This document shows positions 53,143 through 64,000 of a stretch of 64,000 nt of DNA, one piece after another. A program made the position numbers and the translations under genes. Origin of the DNA: Tillandsia leiboldiana (Eukaryota > Streptophyta > Magnoliopsida > Poales > Bromeliaceae). Location: positions 15,859,902 through 15,923,901 of the forward strand of contig CM055076.1 in the NCBI GenBank assembly GCA_029204045.2, in the 5' to 3' direction. The notes beneath the pieces were generated by a model. That model saw only the letters and a program-made list of their open reading frames with translations. It was not told the origin of the DNA and did not search any database. The stretch's first letter is position 1, and each line of letters opens with the position of its first letter.

Positions 53143-53415
53143 ACCCTATGTCTTTCTTTCGAGGGTCAATCCACATAGCCGTCATTTTCATATATCATCT
53201 TATACGGCTCTAGATCCACATATAGAGAAGAAAGGAAATCATTAGAGAATAATCTATGTTTCTTCATCTATATTGATTAGTTTGATTCTAGGTTTTCATA
53301 CTCACATCTTGAGTTGAATCAAACTAATGAATACTTAGATGGTATTTCCGATCTATCTTTGATCTAAGTATTCGGCGGATCATCACCACCCAAAAACAAC
53401 GATTACCCCAAAATC

Positions 53416-53596
53416 GGCGCGTGGATTCGCGTGTCCTTGTGGATTCAAGGTTCAATCGCTCTCGTGGATTCGGAGCGAGGCACATTCGTGGATTCGAAGG
53501 GTGCTATTGGGTGAAGACCGTGGATTCGGTCGGACGTCGTGGATTCGACGTTGGACGCCGTGGATTCGGCGTTGGGCGCAGATCGTGGATTCGAGA
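53416..53596 (+). repeat. copia C leader hairpin array (TGGATT loops)
   Basis: TGGATT at 53422, 53440, 53465, 53489, 53521, 53540, 53561 and 53586. Stems in order: CGCG/CGCG, CCTTG/CAAGG, CGCTC-t-CG/CGGAGCG, TTCG/CGAA, GACCG/CGGTC, ACGTCG/CGACGT, ACGCCG/CGGCGT, TCG/CGA. The array is about 280 nt downstream of the TATA box and 300 nt upstream of the primer site. Confidence 0.78.
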
Positions 53597-53895
53597 AGCG
53601 TCGGAGCGAGCGGAGAAGATCCTCTAGGAGCGTATGGAAAAGGTTGAGTCGTAAGTGTGTACGGTAAATCACCTTGTACGTGTTTTAATTCTAGTGGATT
53701 TCTGCCGTGTTATCGGTCCCGTGGTTTTTTACTCCGGTGATGGAGTTTTCCACGTAAAAATCTTGCGTGTTATTTTATTTTCCGCATTGGGTTTTATCGC
53801 AACGATTTTTGGAGTGTTTATACGTTTACACCTATTCACCCCCCTCTAGGTGTTTCTTCCCCTATTTAGATCCGTATTATATACGACCCAACAAG

Positions 53896-53907
53896 TGGTA
53901 TCAGAGC
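53896..53907 (+). other. copia C primer-binding site
   Basis: TGGTATCAGAGC, 2 nt after the LTR. Confidence 0.9.
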
Positions 53908-53926
53908 GGGAATAGGGTTGTGAACA

Positions 53927-55947
53927 ATGGTTGAAGGTGGAAACATCAATCGACCCCCTTTCTTTGATGGAACAAATTATGCGTACTGGAAAGTACGGAT
54001 GAAAGCCTTTTTATCTTCCATCGACCAAAGGGTGTGGCATTCAATTGAATCAGAATGGACTAATCCAACTGAACTTATCTCTGATGTTCACACCTTAAAA
54101 CCTAGGTCGAAATGGACCAAGGAAGAGTTTGAGTTATCTTCTTACAATGGCAAGGGAATTAATGCTATTTTTAATGCCTTATCTCAAACTGAATTCTCTC
54201 GCGTCTCGGCTTGTGAGACTGCGAAAGAAATCTGGGATGTTCTCCAGGTTACACATGAGGGAACTAACCTCGTGAAGATTCAGAAACTGCAGATGCTTAC
54301 GAGCAAGTTTGACTCTATCTTGATGGCAGAAAATGAATCTTTCACGGACTACTATACATGATTGCAAGACATCGTAAACTCATGTGCTAATCTGGGAGAG
54401 AAGATTCCAGAATTTAAGATTGTAAGAAAAATCTTAAGAACTCTTACTGAACGATTTCGCCCAAAGGTTACTGCCATTGAAACTATTAAACACCCGGACG
54501 AAATACGTGTAGAAGAATTAGTTGGTTCATTACAAACTTATGAAATGACTTTTAATACTAACAATTCTTCTGGAAAAGCATCCACTTCTAAGTCTTCAGG
54601 TTATGCGTTGAAAACAACTAAGGAAGAAGACGCGGATACATCCTCCTCGGACGATGACGAGAACCTTTCTATGGAGGAATTTGAGAAGCAGCTCGCTCTC
54701 TTGACAAGGAATTTTCGCCGCAACTTTCGAAGGGGTAATTCAAGCAAATCTCCATCCTTCGGAAAGTGGAACAAAGGCAAGGGTACTCCAAGTCACAAGT
54801 CAAGAAAGCAGGAGAACTTCTCAAAGGATAAGAAAAGTTCAGAAGGACAACTGCAATGCTTCAAATGTCGAGGCTACGGCCACATTGCAACGGAGTGTCC
54901 TAACAAGTATCCGGCAAAGAAGAAGGCGATGCAAGTCGTCACTTGGGATGACAACTCAACGTCAAATGAGTCGTCTTCAAGTGATGAAGAAAAGAGCTCC
55001 ACGGCATTCCACGCGTCCACATCTTCACCATTCATGTGCTTTATGGCAAGTACGTCTGAATCATTGTCCAACTCCACTGTTGAAAGAATGCAATGGACAA
55101 TGAATCGGATGATTCGGAAGGTGAAGAGTTTGCTCTAGCCTATCACAGATCTTTACAGGATTTAAAGAAACCGGCTAAGCAAAACAAGGGGTTGAGAGGG
55201 AGATTGCAGGATCTCGAAGAAGAAGTAAAAAGGGTAACTTCTCTCTCGACCGATCTTGAAGTGGAAAGGGATAGTTTGATAAAAGCAAATGTTTCCCTTC
55301 AAGAGTCCAATGAGCTTTTTGAGAAGGAACATACAAAACTGGTGGATAAAGCGGATCACTTCTCAAAGCTCTACAACGAGGCCCGACAGGATAACCTGGA
55401 AATGACAGAGACCATTCTCCAACTCAAGGATGACTTACAGCAATTCTCTTTAGGAAGGAGTAAGTTGGATAAACTCCTTGGTCTTGGTCAAACAAATCGG
55501 TTCGGCCTCGGGTACACTCAAACTGGAAACAGTCCAAGTTCGAGTGGGACAGTTTTTGTGCCTCAGTCGGTATCTCCTCCTCCGACACCGGAATTCAAGA
55601 CAAACAACGACAACAAACCTACCTCATCCTCTTCGGAATCGTCAAGCTCAAAGGTATGTTTTCGTTGTAATTTTGCAGGGCACATCGAAAGAAATTGCGA
55701 GATTGGAGCTCAAAGAACAAATCAACCACATCTTGCAATTGCTACCAATAAGCTCACTTCCCGGAATTCAAGGAAGGATTTTTCAAAAGAAAAGAACATT
55801 GGTAGCACCTCAAACAAGACGATGACAAAAGAAAAAGATCAATCATACAAGACGTCGTCTTCAAGGAGAATCTCTCAACCTTTACCAACATACTCCAAAA
55901 CTCAAAAGGTTTGGGTATGCAAAGGTGAAACCCCTCCTTGTCTTTAA
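53927..55947 (+). pseudogene. copia C gag, broken
   Basis: Starts MVEGGNINRPPFFDGTNYAY. TGA at 54359-54361 replaces the CGA (Arg of YYTRLQD) still present in copia B, a CpG-type change. The frame resumes and shifts by one base near 55090 (VERMQW...; second frame from 55093). It contains CFKCRGYGHIATECP, an acidic Ser-rich stretch, a coiled coil from about 55190, and a second knuckle CFRCNFAGHIERNC. It ends at TAA near 55947 soon after KTQKVWVCKG. Confidence 0.88.
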
Positions 55948-58411
55948 TCGTTCTACGATTAAATCTTGTATAGTTTATGTAGACTATTTTCTTTTCATCT
56001 TTTTCTTTTGGCCAACTCGTCAACCATCCTTGCAAGGTAAATTGTATTTTTTTTTATTGGTTGATGATTTCTCTCGGTTTTCTTGGGTAGCATTTTTGAG
56101 AGAGAAAGCTGATACGTTTGACTCTTTTCATGAGATTTGCCATCGTATTATGATTGAAAAGAATGAAAAGATCATTCGTGTTAGAAGTGATAGGGGTGGA
56201 GAATTCATAAATTCAAAATTCATTGACTTTTGTACTTCAAATGGCATTAATCATGAATTCTCGGCACCCTATACACCTCAGCAGAATGGTGTTGTTGAGC
56301 GCAAAACAGGGTTGTTCAAGAGATGGCGCGTGTGATGCTTCATAGCCGGAAATTACCGCTACATTTTTGGGCTGAAGCTGTGAACACCGCTGTCTATGTC
56401 ATTAACAGAGTGTATTTGCGCCCAGGAACCTTGAATACACCATATGAGCTGTGGTTTAGTAGAAAACCGGATATCAAGTACTTTCGTATCTTCGGGAGTC
56501 GATGTTACATCTTACGTGACCGTGAAAATCTTGGAAAGTTCGACTCTCGAAGTGATGAAGGGATCTTTTTGGGTTATTCTACGAATAGCAGAGCATATCA
56601 AGTATTTAACATTGAATCTAAGACGATCGTAGAATCTATAAATGTTAAAGTAGATGAAGCTTCTCATTTTGAATCTGAAAAATCTACCCTCGATATCTCT
56701 CTAGATGATGATTCTCCTGCTAGTGCATCTTCTCATAATAATACTTCCAATATTAATGATGCATCTAATGGTTCTTCTAGTTTATCTGATGTGCAGGAAT
56801 CATCTCGTGTACCTCCGAGTACTCCGTTTCAACAAACGCTACGAATCTCCAAGGATCATCCGGAATCGAACATCATTGGAGATCCACAAGAAGGAGTTAG
56901 AACTCGAAGGCAGTTGGTTTGCGGATTTGCTTGCTACGTATCTTTAATCGAACCAAAGACAATAGATGAAGCTCTTCAGGATGACTACTGGATTAAAGCA
57001 ATGCAGGAAGAGCTCCATCAATTTGAGCGAAACAAAGTCTGGGAATTAACGAAGCCTCCAAAGCAACATAATGTGATAGGTACCAAATGGATCTTCAAGA
57101 ACAAGAAAGATGAAAATGGTACTATCATCAGGAACAAGGCACGACTAGTTGCTCAAGGCTACTCTCAAGTAGAAGGTATAGACTTTGACGAAACTTTCGC
57201 CCCTGTAGCTAGACTCGAGTCCATTCGTATATTGTTTGCTATTGCTTGTCATTTTAAAATCAAATTATTTCAAATGGACGTCAAGAGCGCATTTCTAAAT
57301 GGGTTTTTAAATGAGGAAGTTTATGTAGCTCAACCGAAAGGTTTTGTAGATCATAAACAACCTAACCATGTTTTTCGTTTGAAAAAGGCTCTTTACGGTC
57401 TGAAACAAGCACCGCGAGCATGGTACGAAAGGTTAACAAAGCACCTTTTGGAGAAGGGCTATACTCGAGGGGAGCTGACAGGACTCTCTTTGTGAAGCAT
57501 TATCAAAATAATTTCATTGTAGCTCAAATCTATGTCGATGACATTGTATTTGGTGCAACAAAAGATAATGATGCTTCTAAATTCGGCGGAGACCATGGAA
57601 AGCGAATTTGAGATGTCCATGATGGGCGAATTGTCTTATTTTCTTGGATTGCAAATTAAACAAAATGATGAAGGTATTCACTTGAGTCAATCCAAGTATG
57701 CACTGGAGTTGGTCAAAAAGTTTGATCTAGAAAATTATAAAGATTTTCCAACTCCAATGGGAACTAGCCACAAGGGACTTGGAAGTGAATCACATAGTGA
57801 GAATGTAGACGAGAAACTGTATAGAAGTATGATTGGAAGTCTACTTTACCTCACGGCTAGTCGCCCGGATATATCCTTTAGTGTTGGGATTTGCGCGAGA
57901 TATCAATCAGCACCAAAGGAGGTTCACCTGAAAGCGGTGAAACGGATCATCCGGTACATCAAAGTGATCAATTAATTCGGAATTTGGTATCCTATGGGAC
58001 ATAGTCTGGACATTGTTGGATACTCAGATGCCGATTGGGCAGGATCCAGTGGATGATCGGAAAAGCACGAGTGGTGCATGCTTCTATCTTGGCCATTGCC
58101 TTGTGGCATGGCACAGTAAAAAGCAGAATTGCATAGCACTCTCGACTGCCGAAGCGGACTACATTTCAGCTGGAAGTTGCTCAACTCAACTCATTTGGAT
58201 GAAAAGCGTATTGAGTGACTTCCGCATTTCAGCATCTTCGGTAACAATTCTTTGTGACAACACAAGTGCAATTAACATTTCTAAAAACCCTGTGTTGCAC
58301 TCTAGAACAAAACATATTGAACTTAGATATCATTTTCTTAGAGAGCTAGTTGAATCAAATACTCTTCAACTTTCATATATTTCAACTGAAGATCAATTAG
58401 CTGACTTTTTT
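55948..58411 (+). pseudogene. copia C pol, internally deleted
   Basis: Protease and the integrase HHCC finger are missing: gag runs almost straight into the integrase core (YFFLLVDDFSRFSWVAFL at 56040, RSDRGGEF, PQQNGVVER). A one-base shift near 56310 follows (frame from 56323). RT entry WIFKNKKDENG, palm FQMDVKSAFLNG and catalytic YVDD (57525-57540) are readable, with shifts near 57465 and 57580. RNase H has GYSDADWAGS, HSKKQNCIALSTAEADY and the TKHIELRYHF motif, interrupted by a stop near 57974. It ends in the gap at LADFF. Domain order IN-RT-RH marks it as Ty1/copia. Confidence 0.9.
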
Positions 58412-58511
58412 NNNNNNNNNNNNNNNNNNNNNNNNNNNNNNNNNNNNNNNNNNNNNNNNNNNNNNNNNNNNNNNNNNNNNNNNNNNNNNNNNNNNNNNNN
58501 NNNNNNNNNNN
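58412..58511. other. assembly gap, 100 N
   Basis: Exactly 100 Ns, the usual placeholder for a gap of unknown size. Missing on the left side are the copia C 3' end and 3' LTR (at least 1.3 kb), 2.4 kb of the gypsy 4 5' LTR and about 0.5 kb of the gypsy 3 3' LTR. The sequence on the right is a different, diverged gypsy LTR, so the true gap must be large or the join is wrong. Confidence 0.97.
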
Positions 58512-59944
58512 GACTGGATCATGACCTGATCAAATGGGAAAACCATCCACTAGAGAAATCGGATACCCAATCTGGTGCATAAATAATAGCCGTCAACCGC
58601 CCATTCCTCGGTTGCCGGCAAAGCCCCACACTATATCCAACCTGTCCCAGACACCAAGTCCCAACTACAACTACCCAGAACCCCTGCTCGAACCTGAGCA
58701 ACACAGACCACCTGACTAACAAAAGGAGAAAAGGATAATCTGGTTTCTCCTAAGTCCATTCCAAAAGTAGTGCATCGGTAAAAGATGGCCTAACTACATG
58801 TCCATGCACGCAGGCTTGTTGTTCTCAGAACTAATAAAGTGCTGACTAAATAGTAAAGCATGCTAAACATTCCTACTATGGTATACCAATCTCACCCAGT
58901 GGCGCATTCCTTGCTTACCCCTCTCTGCTCATATCGGTTGCACATCCAAATCCGCCTGTTATCATCATAGAGGGATATAACCCCTACATGTGACATTTAC
59001 ATTCACCATTATATAAAAAACGTAACAGTTACTAATTAAGCTTACCCACCTAAGTGCTCATCCATGCAAACTGGAGTCGGTGAAGAGGGTAGATGCCGCG
59101 ACCAAAATCTCAACATACACCCCCGTTAACAGTCGCGAAAGCCTCGTCATTCAACAGCTGAAAACACCCTGAGTACAACAATAAGGCTTACATTACACTT
59201 TTAATCCCAAAATTAACCAAACATACACCATCTGAAATCAATCCCACAGCCGCGCATAACTTCACCGCTGCAAGTGCCAGAAAAATCCATAAAATACCAC
59301 AGTCAATCCTCGCGTCGATACCTTCGAAACGAGTACATGCCGTCCAATCCGAGCTTCCTACACGAGAAACTTCGGACAAGGGAACCCACCCCGAATCAAC
59401 TACACTCAAAAACTGTAGCAACAATTACTGTTCAAATAATCTTCACCTTCGAGAAATATTCAGAAAATTCCAAGAAATTTGGGCATATTCCTCGTGATTG
59501 TAGAGCAAAATCGCCTCTTGAATCGCCCCAATCCGATGCCTGTGCGCGAAGAGATCGCCAAATACCGCCCCGCTGTCCCAAAACTCCGCCCAGAAAAGGG
59601 TTACAGATGATCCGAAAGACCATGACAAACTCGGAATGGGAAAAACCAGTAAACATGGAAACATAGCCCTACCAGTCGTGAAGCCAACGGCGCAAGAATC
59701 GCCTCATTCGTAGGAGGGTCGGAGTAGCCGGGGGAGTCCTCGCACCGAAATGCGACGAAGAAGAAACCAAACGAACGAGCGTCGCGCTCGCGCCGTAAAA
59801 TGTAACCTCGGATACGTGCCACCAAAATCCCCAAACTTTGCAGAAAGATGCAGCCAAACACGAGGATCACTTTTTGCTGAAGGCACCCCGGCGAGAAGAG
59901 GCTCGGAAATGGTGGAAAAAAGGAGAAGAAGAGAGCTCGGATCG

Positions 59945-59955
59945 CTATTTTATAG
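59945..59955 (-). promoter_or_regulatory. TATA box, gypsy 5 LTR
   Basis: Minus strand CTATAAAATAG in GCCTATAAAATAGCG. Confidence 0.72.
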
Positions 59956-60237
59956 GCTGCAGAAACATTGGGAAAATACCGGCCATGTCCCCATTTCCGG
60001 CGCATGCCACGTTCGGGCGCGTACCGTAGCAGCCCGAAAATCCCCAAAGGCTCGCACTGTGCAGCCCGGAATCCCCCTGGGCCTCCACGTCATCCGCCAA
60101 ACATGCGACAGCAACACCAGCCGCTCCCCGCGCGACACTTGGCGCCCCCAGACGCGACACGTGTCCTCCCCAACTCGGAAGCCGCCCGACCGCGCCTGAC
60201 GCCGCCGCCTGCCACCCTGCCGGCGCACATAACCCCA

Positions 60238-60256
60238 CCAATAGGAGAATGCCACG
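60238..60256 (-). promoter_or_regulatory. ERSE-I-like site, gypsy 5 LTR
   Basis: CCAAT-N10-CACG (as CCAAT-N9-CCACG), continuing to CCACGTGTC, about 283 bp upstream of the TATA box. Confidence 0.72.
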
Positions 60257-60982
60257 TGTCAAGCCTCTGCCTAGTGAACCCGGGGCACGCAATCATGTGG
60301 ACCGACCAATGCCAACCTGCCACTGTCCAAGCCCGGTGCACCGCAAACCATGAGCCATCCCGAAACAACTGCGTAGACCATCAGCCGTGAACCCACCTCT
60401 AGGGTGATGCCACGTGTCACCCCCGGTCCACGTGCGCCCCGCACTCCCCCGTAGACCGCGCCCCGCGGACCGGCCCACTCCCGAGCCGCCACGCTTCCCC
60501 GCCCCCGGCGCACGCCTGCCGCGTGGACCGGGCGGCCCGCGTCAACCGTCCGCCGCGCTGTCTGCGGCCGCTGCCGCCGCTGCCCGGACTGCCCCGCCCG
60601 CCGCCGGAAACACTGTTCCGGCGTGAACAGTACCCGAAGCTCAAAAATGACAAGTGGGTAGTCCGTTTTAAACCGTTTTTCCGCGCGCTGAATCCGAATT
60701 TGATGTCCATTTCGCCAAATTCCAACTCCAAAATTGCCGAAGGCATCCGGAAAGGTTAATCCTTGGTCCAAACTTCGCACTGAGTCCAATTTAAATATCC
60801 TTGGCGCGCGAAACCACTTCTGGAACTCCGACGGGGTCCGCCAATCACCCACGTGATCCATTTAACACACTGAGCCCAACACTAATGTCCAATTGGGGCA
60901 CAAATCCCACCAACACGCCACATAGGCCTCAGGGAGCTGTAGATGATCCAGTAATCTCGTCGTGGGGATCCAGGTCCTCACA

Positions 60983-63900
60983 TCCTCCCCACTAAGGAAA
61001 GTTTCGTCCTCGAAACTAGCTCAGATCCACCAGGAGTCACAAATACCACGGTTAGGTATCCAACAATCACGCCTCCAGCTCCCCACACACCACACACTCC
61101 CCGTGATCACTCCCCAAGCGCGACAATACCGAGTACGGCATGGCCCGATTGCGCGATTCCCTCATCTCTCGAGCCAGAATTCGCAAGACGGCGTTCCTCG
61201 TACACCAACGATCACAGATCTCAATGGACAAGTCAATCACGGCGAGGGATCCAAAAGTAAAACATACCTGAGCTGAGACGTAAAACAACACAGAGGCTCC
61301 ATCAAAAAGCTGGGGGAAAAACAGAATAACCATCGGTGCAACACGCACCAAACCACATCCTGGTGTAAATCTCAACAAGGTGACCCGAAGCATACCCACG
61401 CATTCATCCAATAAGCTGGGGTCTTCTCTCGGTTGCTTCCCGATCCAAAATCACCCGAATGGGCTACTCACCCACGGGCTACCCTCAAAGGGTCCTCAAG
61501 AGACACACTCTCATGCCACAGTTGGTCACTCAACATGCCAACAAAACCCCCAACAGACCCACGAGTCGAAGTCGATCTCTCAACTAATAAAGGACACCCT
61601 GACGGGGATCAAACCGTCAGTGAACGGGACTGAAAACTGGCAAAAAGGCGATCATAATGCTGATGCTCAAACTCACGGTCAAAAAATCCCAACCAGCAAC
61701 GACAATCCACATAAATCCCATTCAACAAGCTGAAAGCTGTAATCTCCGTCGGCACCGCAGGCGAATACTGCAAACAAAGCTGAAATCCTGATCTATCGCA
61801 TGGTAAAGAACGGAAATGCTGAGTAATCAATACCGATAGCCAAGCAGGCATGGCCTACGCCCAGGTATAACAATCCAAGCTGGAAATAAAGGACGTACTG
61901 AAATGCTCAACTGTGGAATCCAAGCTGCCTGCAAAAACAGTGTTTCATCCTGCACACGCACTCACAGGGTTGGACTGAAGAAGTGTGGACCGAAGATCCA
62001 CCCACGGTAACTCTACCGCCACAATGGGAGGCATCACCAAAACACACAATTCATCTCCCAACACCGGAAACACTAGCATTGGCGCTAAGACCAGTCACAT
62101 TAACCATTGGCCATGCTCTCTTGGCACCGCCAAGTCTAGAAGCTTCTCACCTCAAGAATGAAAGTTGGCCTCGGTCAACTAGAATAACATCCACATGGTC
62201 AGGTTCCACCGCCGTCCCCTACGGCTCGAACAAAAGCGACCCAAGAAGGTATGCTTCAGCAGCTACAACTTGTATCTCCCTAACTTGGCATACCACTTCA
62301 TCCACACGGGCATGGTAGCACATCCACAAGTGCTCCACGCGCTCCACATCGCTCTGGGAGTAAATCCAAATATCCCCGGAGGATCTTGTTACCAATCCAA
62401 TCAAGTACAGCTGGAGCACAATTCCCTCAAATCATAAAAGTGGCAGGGCATTAATCAATCCCTTGGCCGTCACTAAGAGCTCGTGATGCCCTACCGTGTC
62501 CTGAACGCCATCTAAGCAAGATCCTCGGCTGTCTGATTCCAAGTAGGTACTCACACCATACTATAACTGCCTGAGTACAACTCCATCATAAGGTCCTAAA
62601 TACCATAAAAGGACCCTCACATTCGTGTATCAACGATGTGGCATCACCACCGTATACCAACGGCGTGGCACTAGGTCAAACAGACCCCTCGATCCATCGG
62701 ATCCTACAACTGCGCCATCAGCTCTCTCAGCTCTACTGGCGATATCCAATGAGGTGCTATTAAGGGTGGCGTGGTTCCCCGAACCACGTCAAACGCAATC
62801 TCTATCTCCCAACCGGCGGCGTCGTCAACAGCTCAGGTGAAATCGCACCCGGGATCTCGCGGGCAACTGAGATGTCCTTGAATCCCGGTGCCGCCAAAAA
62901 GCACCTCTCACACTGTCGCTAAAGCCTGTGCGCTCTAACAGTCTTTACAACCAAACCTCCTCTCGTCCGCCTCGCAGAAAATCGACGTCCTCTTTTCCGC
63001 AGTCAAACATCTTGTTGCATCGTGCCAATCATCTCGAGCACATGGTCAAACACCGAACTGCCACAATTACCAATAATTCTGCCGGCATCTCGCGGTCTCG
63101 GCCGCACTGGACATGATCCAAAAGCCTCCTCCACGTGCAAAACATCAACAGGAACCTGCACCTCAAGTGCATGCGATAACAAATCTGCCTCTAACCATGT
63201 AAGAGTGGAGCATGCTCTAACTCCGACTACCGTGGTGAAATCCCACCTGCGACACTCAATCCACTACCGTGGCGCCCTCCAACCGGGCGGCACAGATTCA
63301 TCCACTCGATGCAAGTGGTTGTCGCTCAATCTGCCTGAAAATTAGGGCTATACACATAGGGAGTACGACCTCTGTCTCTGCTCACACTGAGGCGACGAAT
63401 AAGGTCCTCCAGCAGATAACAAATCCACGCTACCGCTGCGTCACTCTGATAAAATACTGATGCTACCATCGGGTCCACTCGATCTCTGGCCTCTCGGGAA
63501 CCCGTCATCCGGAAAGGAAATCAGAAGTGCCTCTGCCGGCCGATCTGTCCTCCATCGTCCGGCGCCAAGCGCCAAAATCCAGAACTCACCTCTGGCAGCA
63601 GATCCATAACCAAAGGAACTGCAATGCCGCGCTCCATACACGGTGCCTGCTTCCGCGAGGCGTCTAAATCCACAATGAAGGGACTGAATAACAGGAAGGT
63701 ATCCTGGCGCAATCCACTCCCAATCTCATATATCCTATGCGCCTCGTCCCTCGAATCCGGAGCGCTGCAGGTTCAACAGCTGCATACACTCTCTAGCACA
63801 AGGAGGCTCTCACCACCAACCACGACTCTGCCTCCAAAGGCTCCAAACTCAATCTTACGAGTCGGGGTGGTTCGTCTGCCAATCATGGCTCCAAAAGTCG

Positions 63901-64000
63901 ATCATGTCCTTCCGCTCATCAGCTGTCAACCATCCACCCTGCCTCGGTGCCTCGACACTAAACCTTGGCACAGAGGGGGCTACTCAGTGCTCCGACAACT
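60983..64000 (-). pseudogene. gypsy 5 internal remnant (gag and pol)
   Basis: Begins with the polypurine block (minus strand AAACTTTCCTTAGTGGGGAGGA-type, 60983-61010). Recognisable pieces are the integrase tail near 61090-61200 (REMRESRNRAMPY), a possible integrase-core trace around 61640-61740 (YDRLFASFQ, weak), an RT piece at 62219-62400 (DIWIYSQSDVERVEHLWM), RT entry at about 62730-62880 (IPGAISPELL, TPP) and gag-related sequence from about 63,700 to the end, parallel to 50095-50376. Stops and shifts everywhere. Confidence 0.72.

Larger units (their letters stand above)
52560..53893 (+). repeat. copia C 5' LTR
   Basis: 1334 bp, TGTTACGG...GACCCAACA. U3 with five palindrome pairs, TATA box, leader with eight TGGATT hairpins. 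Confidence 0.94.
52560..58411 (+). mobile_element. Ty1/copia retrotransposon C, cut by assembly gap
   Basis: 5' LTR, primer site, gag and most of pol on the plus strand. The 3' end of RNase H and the 3' LTR are lost in the N run. It is inserted in the gypsy 4 5' LTR after TGCTC. Coding region carries one nonsense codon, several frameshifts and a large deletion, so this copy is not autonomous. Confidence 0.92.
58512..60982 (-). repeat. gypsy 5 3' LTR, cut by the gap
   Basis: On the minus strand it starts TGTGAGGACC at 60982. TATA box CTATAAAATAG at 59945-59955 and one exact ERSE-I-like site at 60238-60256. The conserved 42-bp block would lie in the gap. Confidence 0.82.
58512..64000 (-). mobile_element. 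gypsy 5: decayed Ty3/gypsy related to gypsy 4, partial
   Basis: 3' LTR (right portion) 58512-60982, then internal sequence to the window end on the minus strand. Collinear with gypsy 4 from about 44,725 onward but clearly diverged in both LTR and interior. It keeps about 320 bp more in the integrase region than gypsy 4. The 5' LTR and leader are outside the window. Confidence 0.82.

Noticed and set aside
53416..53596. CRISPR-like repeat-spacer array in the copia leader
   Set aside because: Plant retrotransposon LTR; only 6 bases are constant and the intervals are complementary arms, not spacers.
58512..60982. Right flank of the gap as the missing part of the gypsy 4 5' LTR
   Set aside because: It overlaps a part already present at 50930-52559 and is clearly diverged, whereas the gypsy 4 LTRs are almost identical.

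Overview
The window is a repeat-dense stretch of a flowering-plant nuclear genome. The evidence is LTR retrotransposons primed by initiator tRNA-Met (TGGTATCAGAG), Tekay/Del-type Ty3/gypsy polyproteins, Ty1/copia gag-pol with YVDD, and a plant PIF/Harbinger transposon. I cannot name the species. I see no host gene, tRNA, rRNA or CRISPR array; nearly every base belongs to a transposable element, many nested inside one another.

Layout. 1-1672: copia A (minus strand, cut by the window edge), inserted in the DDE transposase of a PIF/Harbinger element that occupies 1673-25304 (minus). That Harbinger element also carries a Myb/SANT-like ORF1, cut into three pieces by two gypsy elements with perfect 5-bp target duplications: gypsy 1 (4345-14818, TSD CAACC, one intact 1587-codon gag-pol frame) and gypsy 2 (14931-23377, TSD GATTT, gag only). 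The Harbinger element ends in a putative TIR at 25304 and sits in the 3' end of an older gypsy X (25305-28099). Next come a doubly truncated copia B (28100-about 31245), a solo LTR (31302-34020, TSD GACTC), gypsy 3 (34087-43406, gag only, second LTR interrupted), gypsy 4 (43407-52559, decayed pol but near-identical LTRs, second LTR interrupted), copia C (52560-58411), a 100-N assembly gap, and gypsy 5 (58512-64000, related to gypsy 4 and decayed).

How the parts may work together. Gypsy 1 could still encode all enzymes. Gypsy 2, 3 and 4 lack a working pol, yet keep LTRs, primer site, polypurine tract and a conserved leader hairpin, so they look like passengers mobilised in trans. Three signals stand out. 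(1) The gypsy U3 regions carry repeated exact copies of CCAAT-N10-CACG, the plant ER-stress element ERSE-I, 200-620 bp upstream of the TATA box. (2) The leaders of gypsy 2, 3 and 4 share a two-tier hairpin whose invariant loop GCTGCAGA exposes the palindrome CTGCAG, resembling a retroviral dimerisation kissing loop. (3) The copia leaders hold eight successive small hairpins with changing stems around one constant loop, TGGATT. All three are inferences from sequence pattern.
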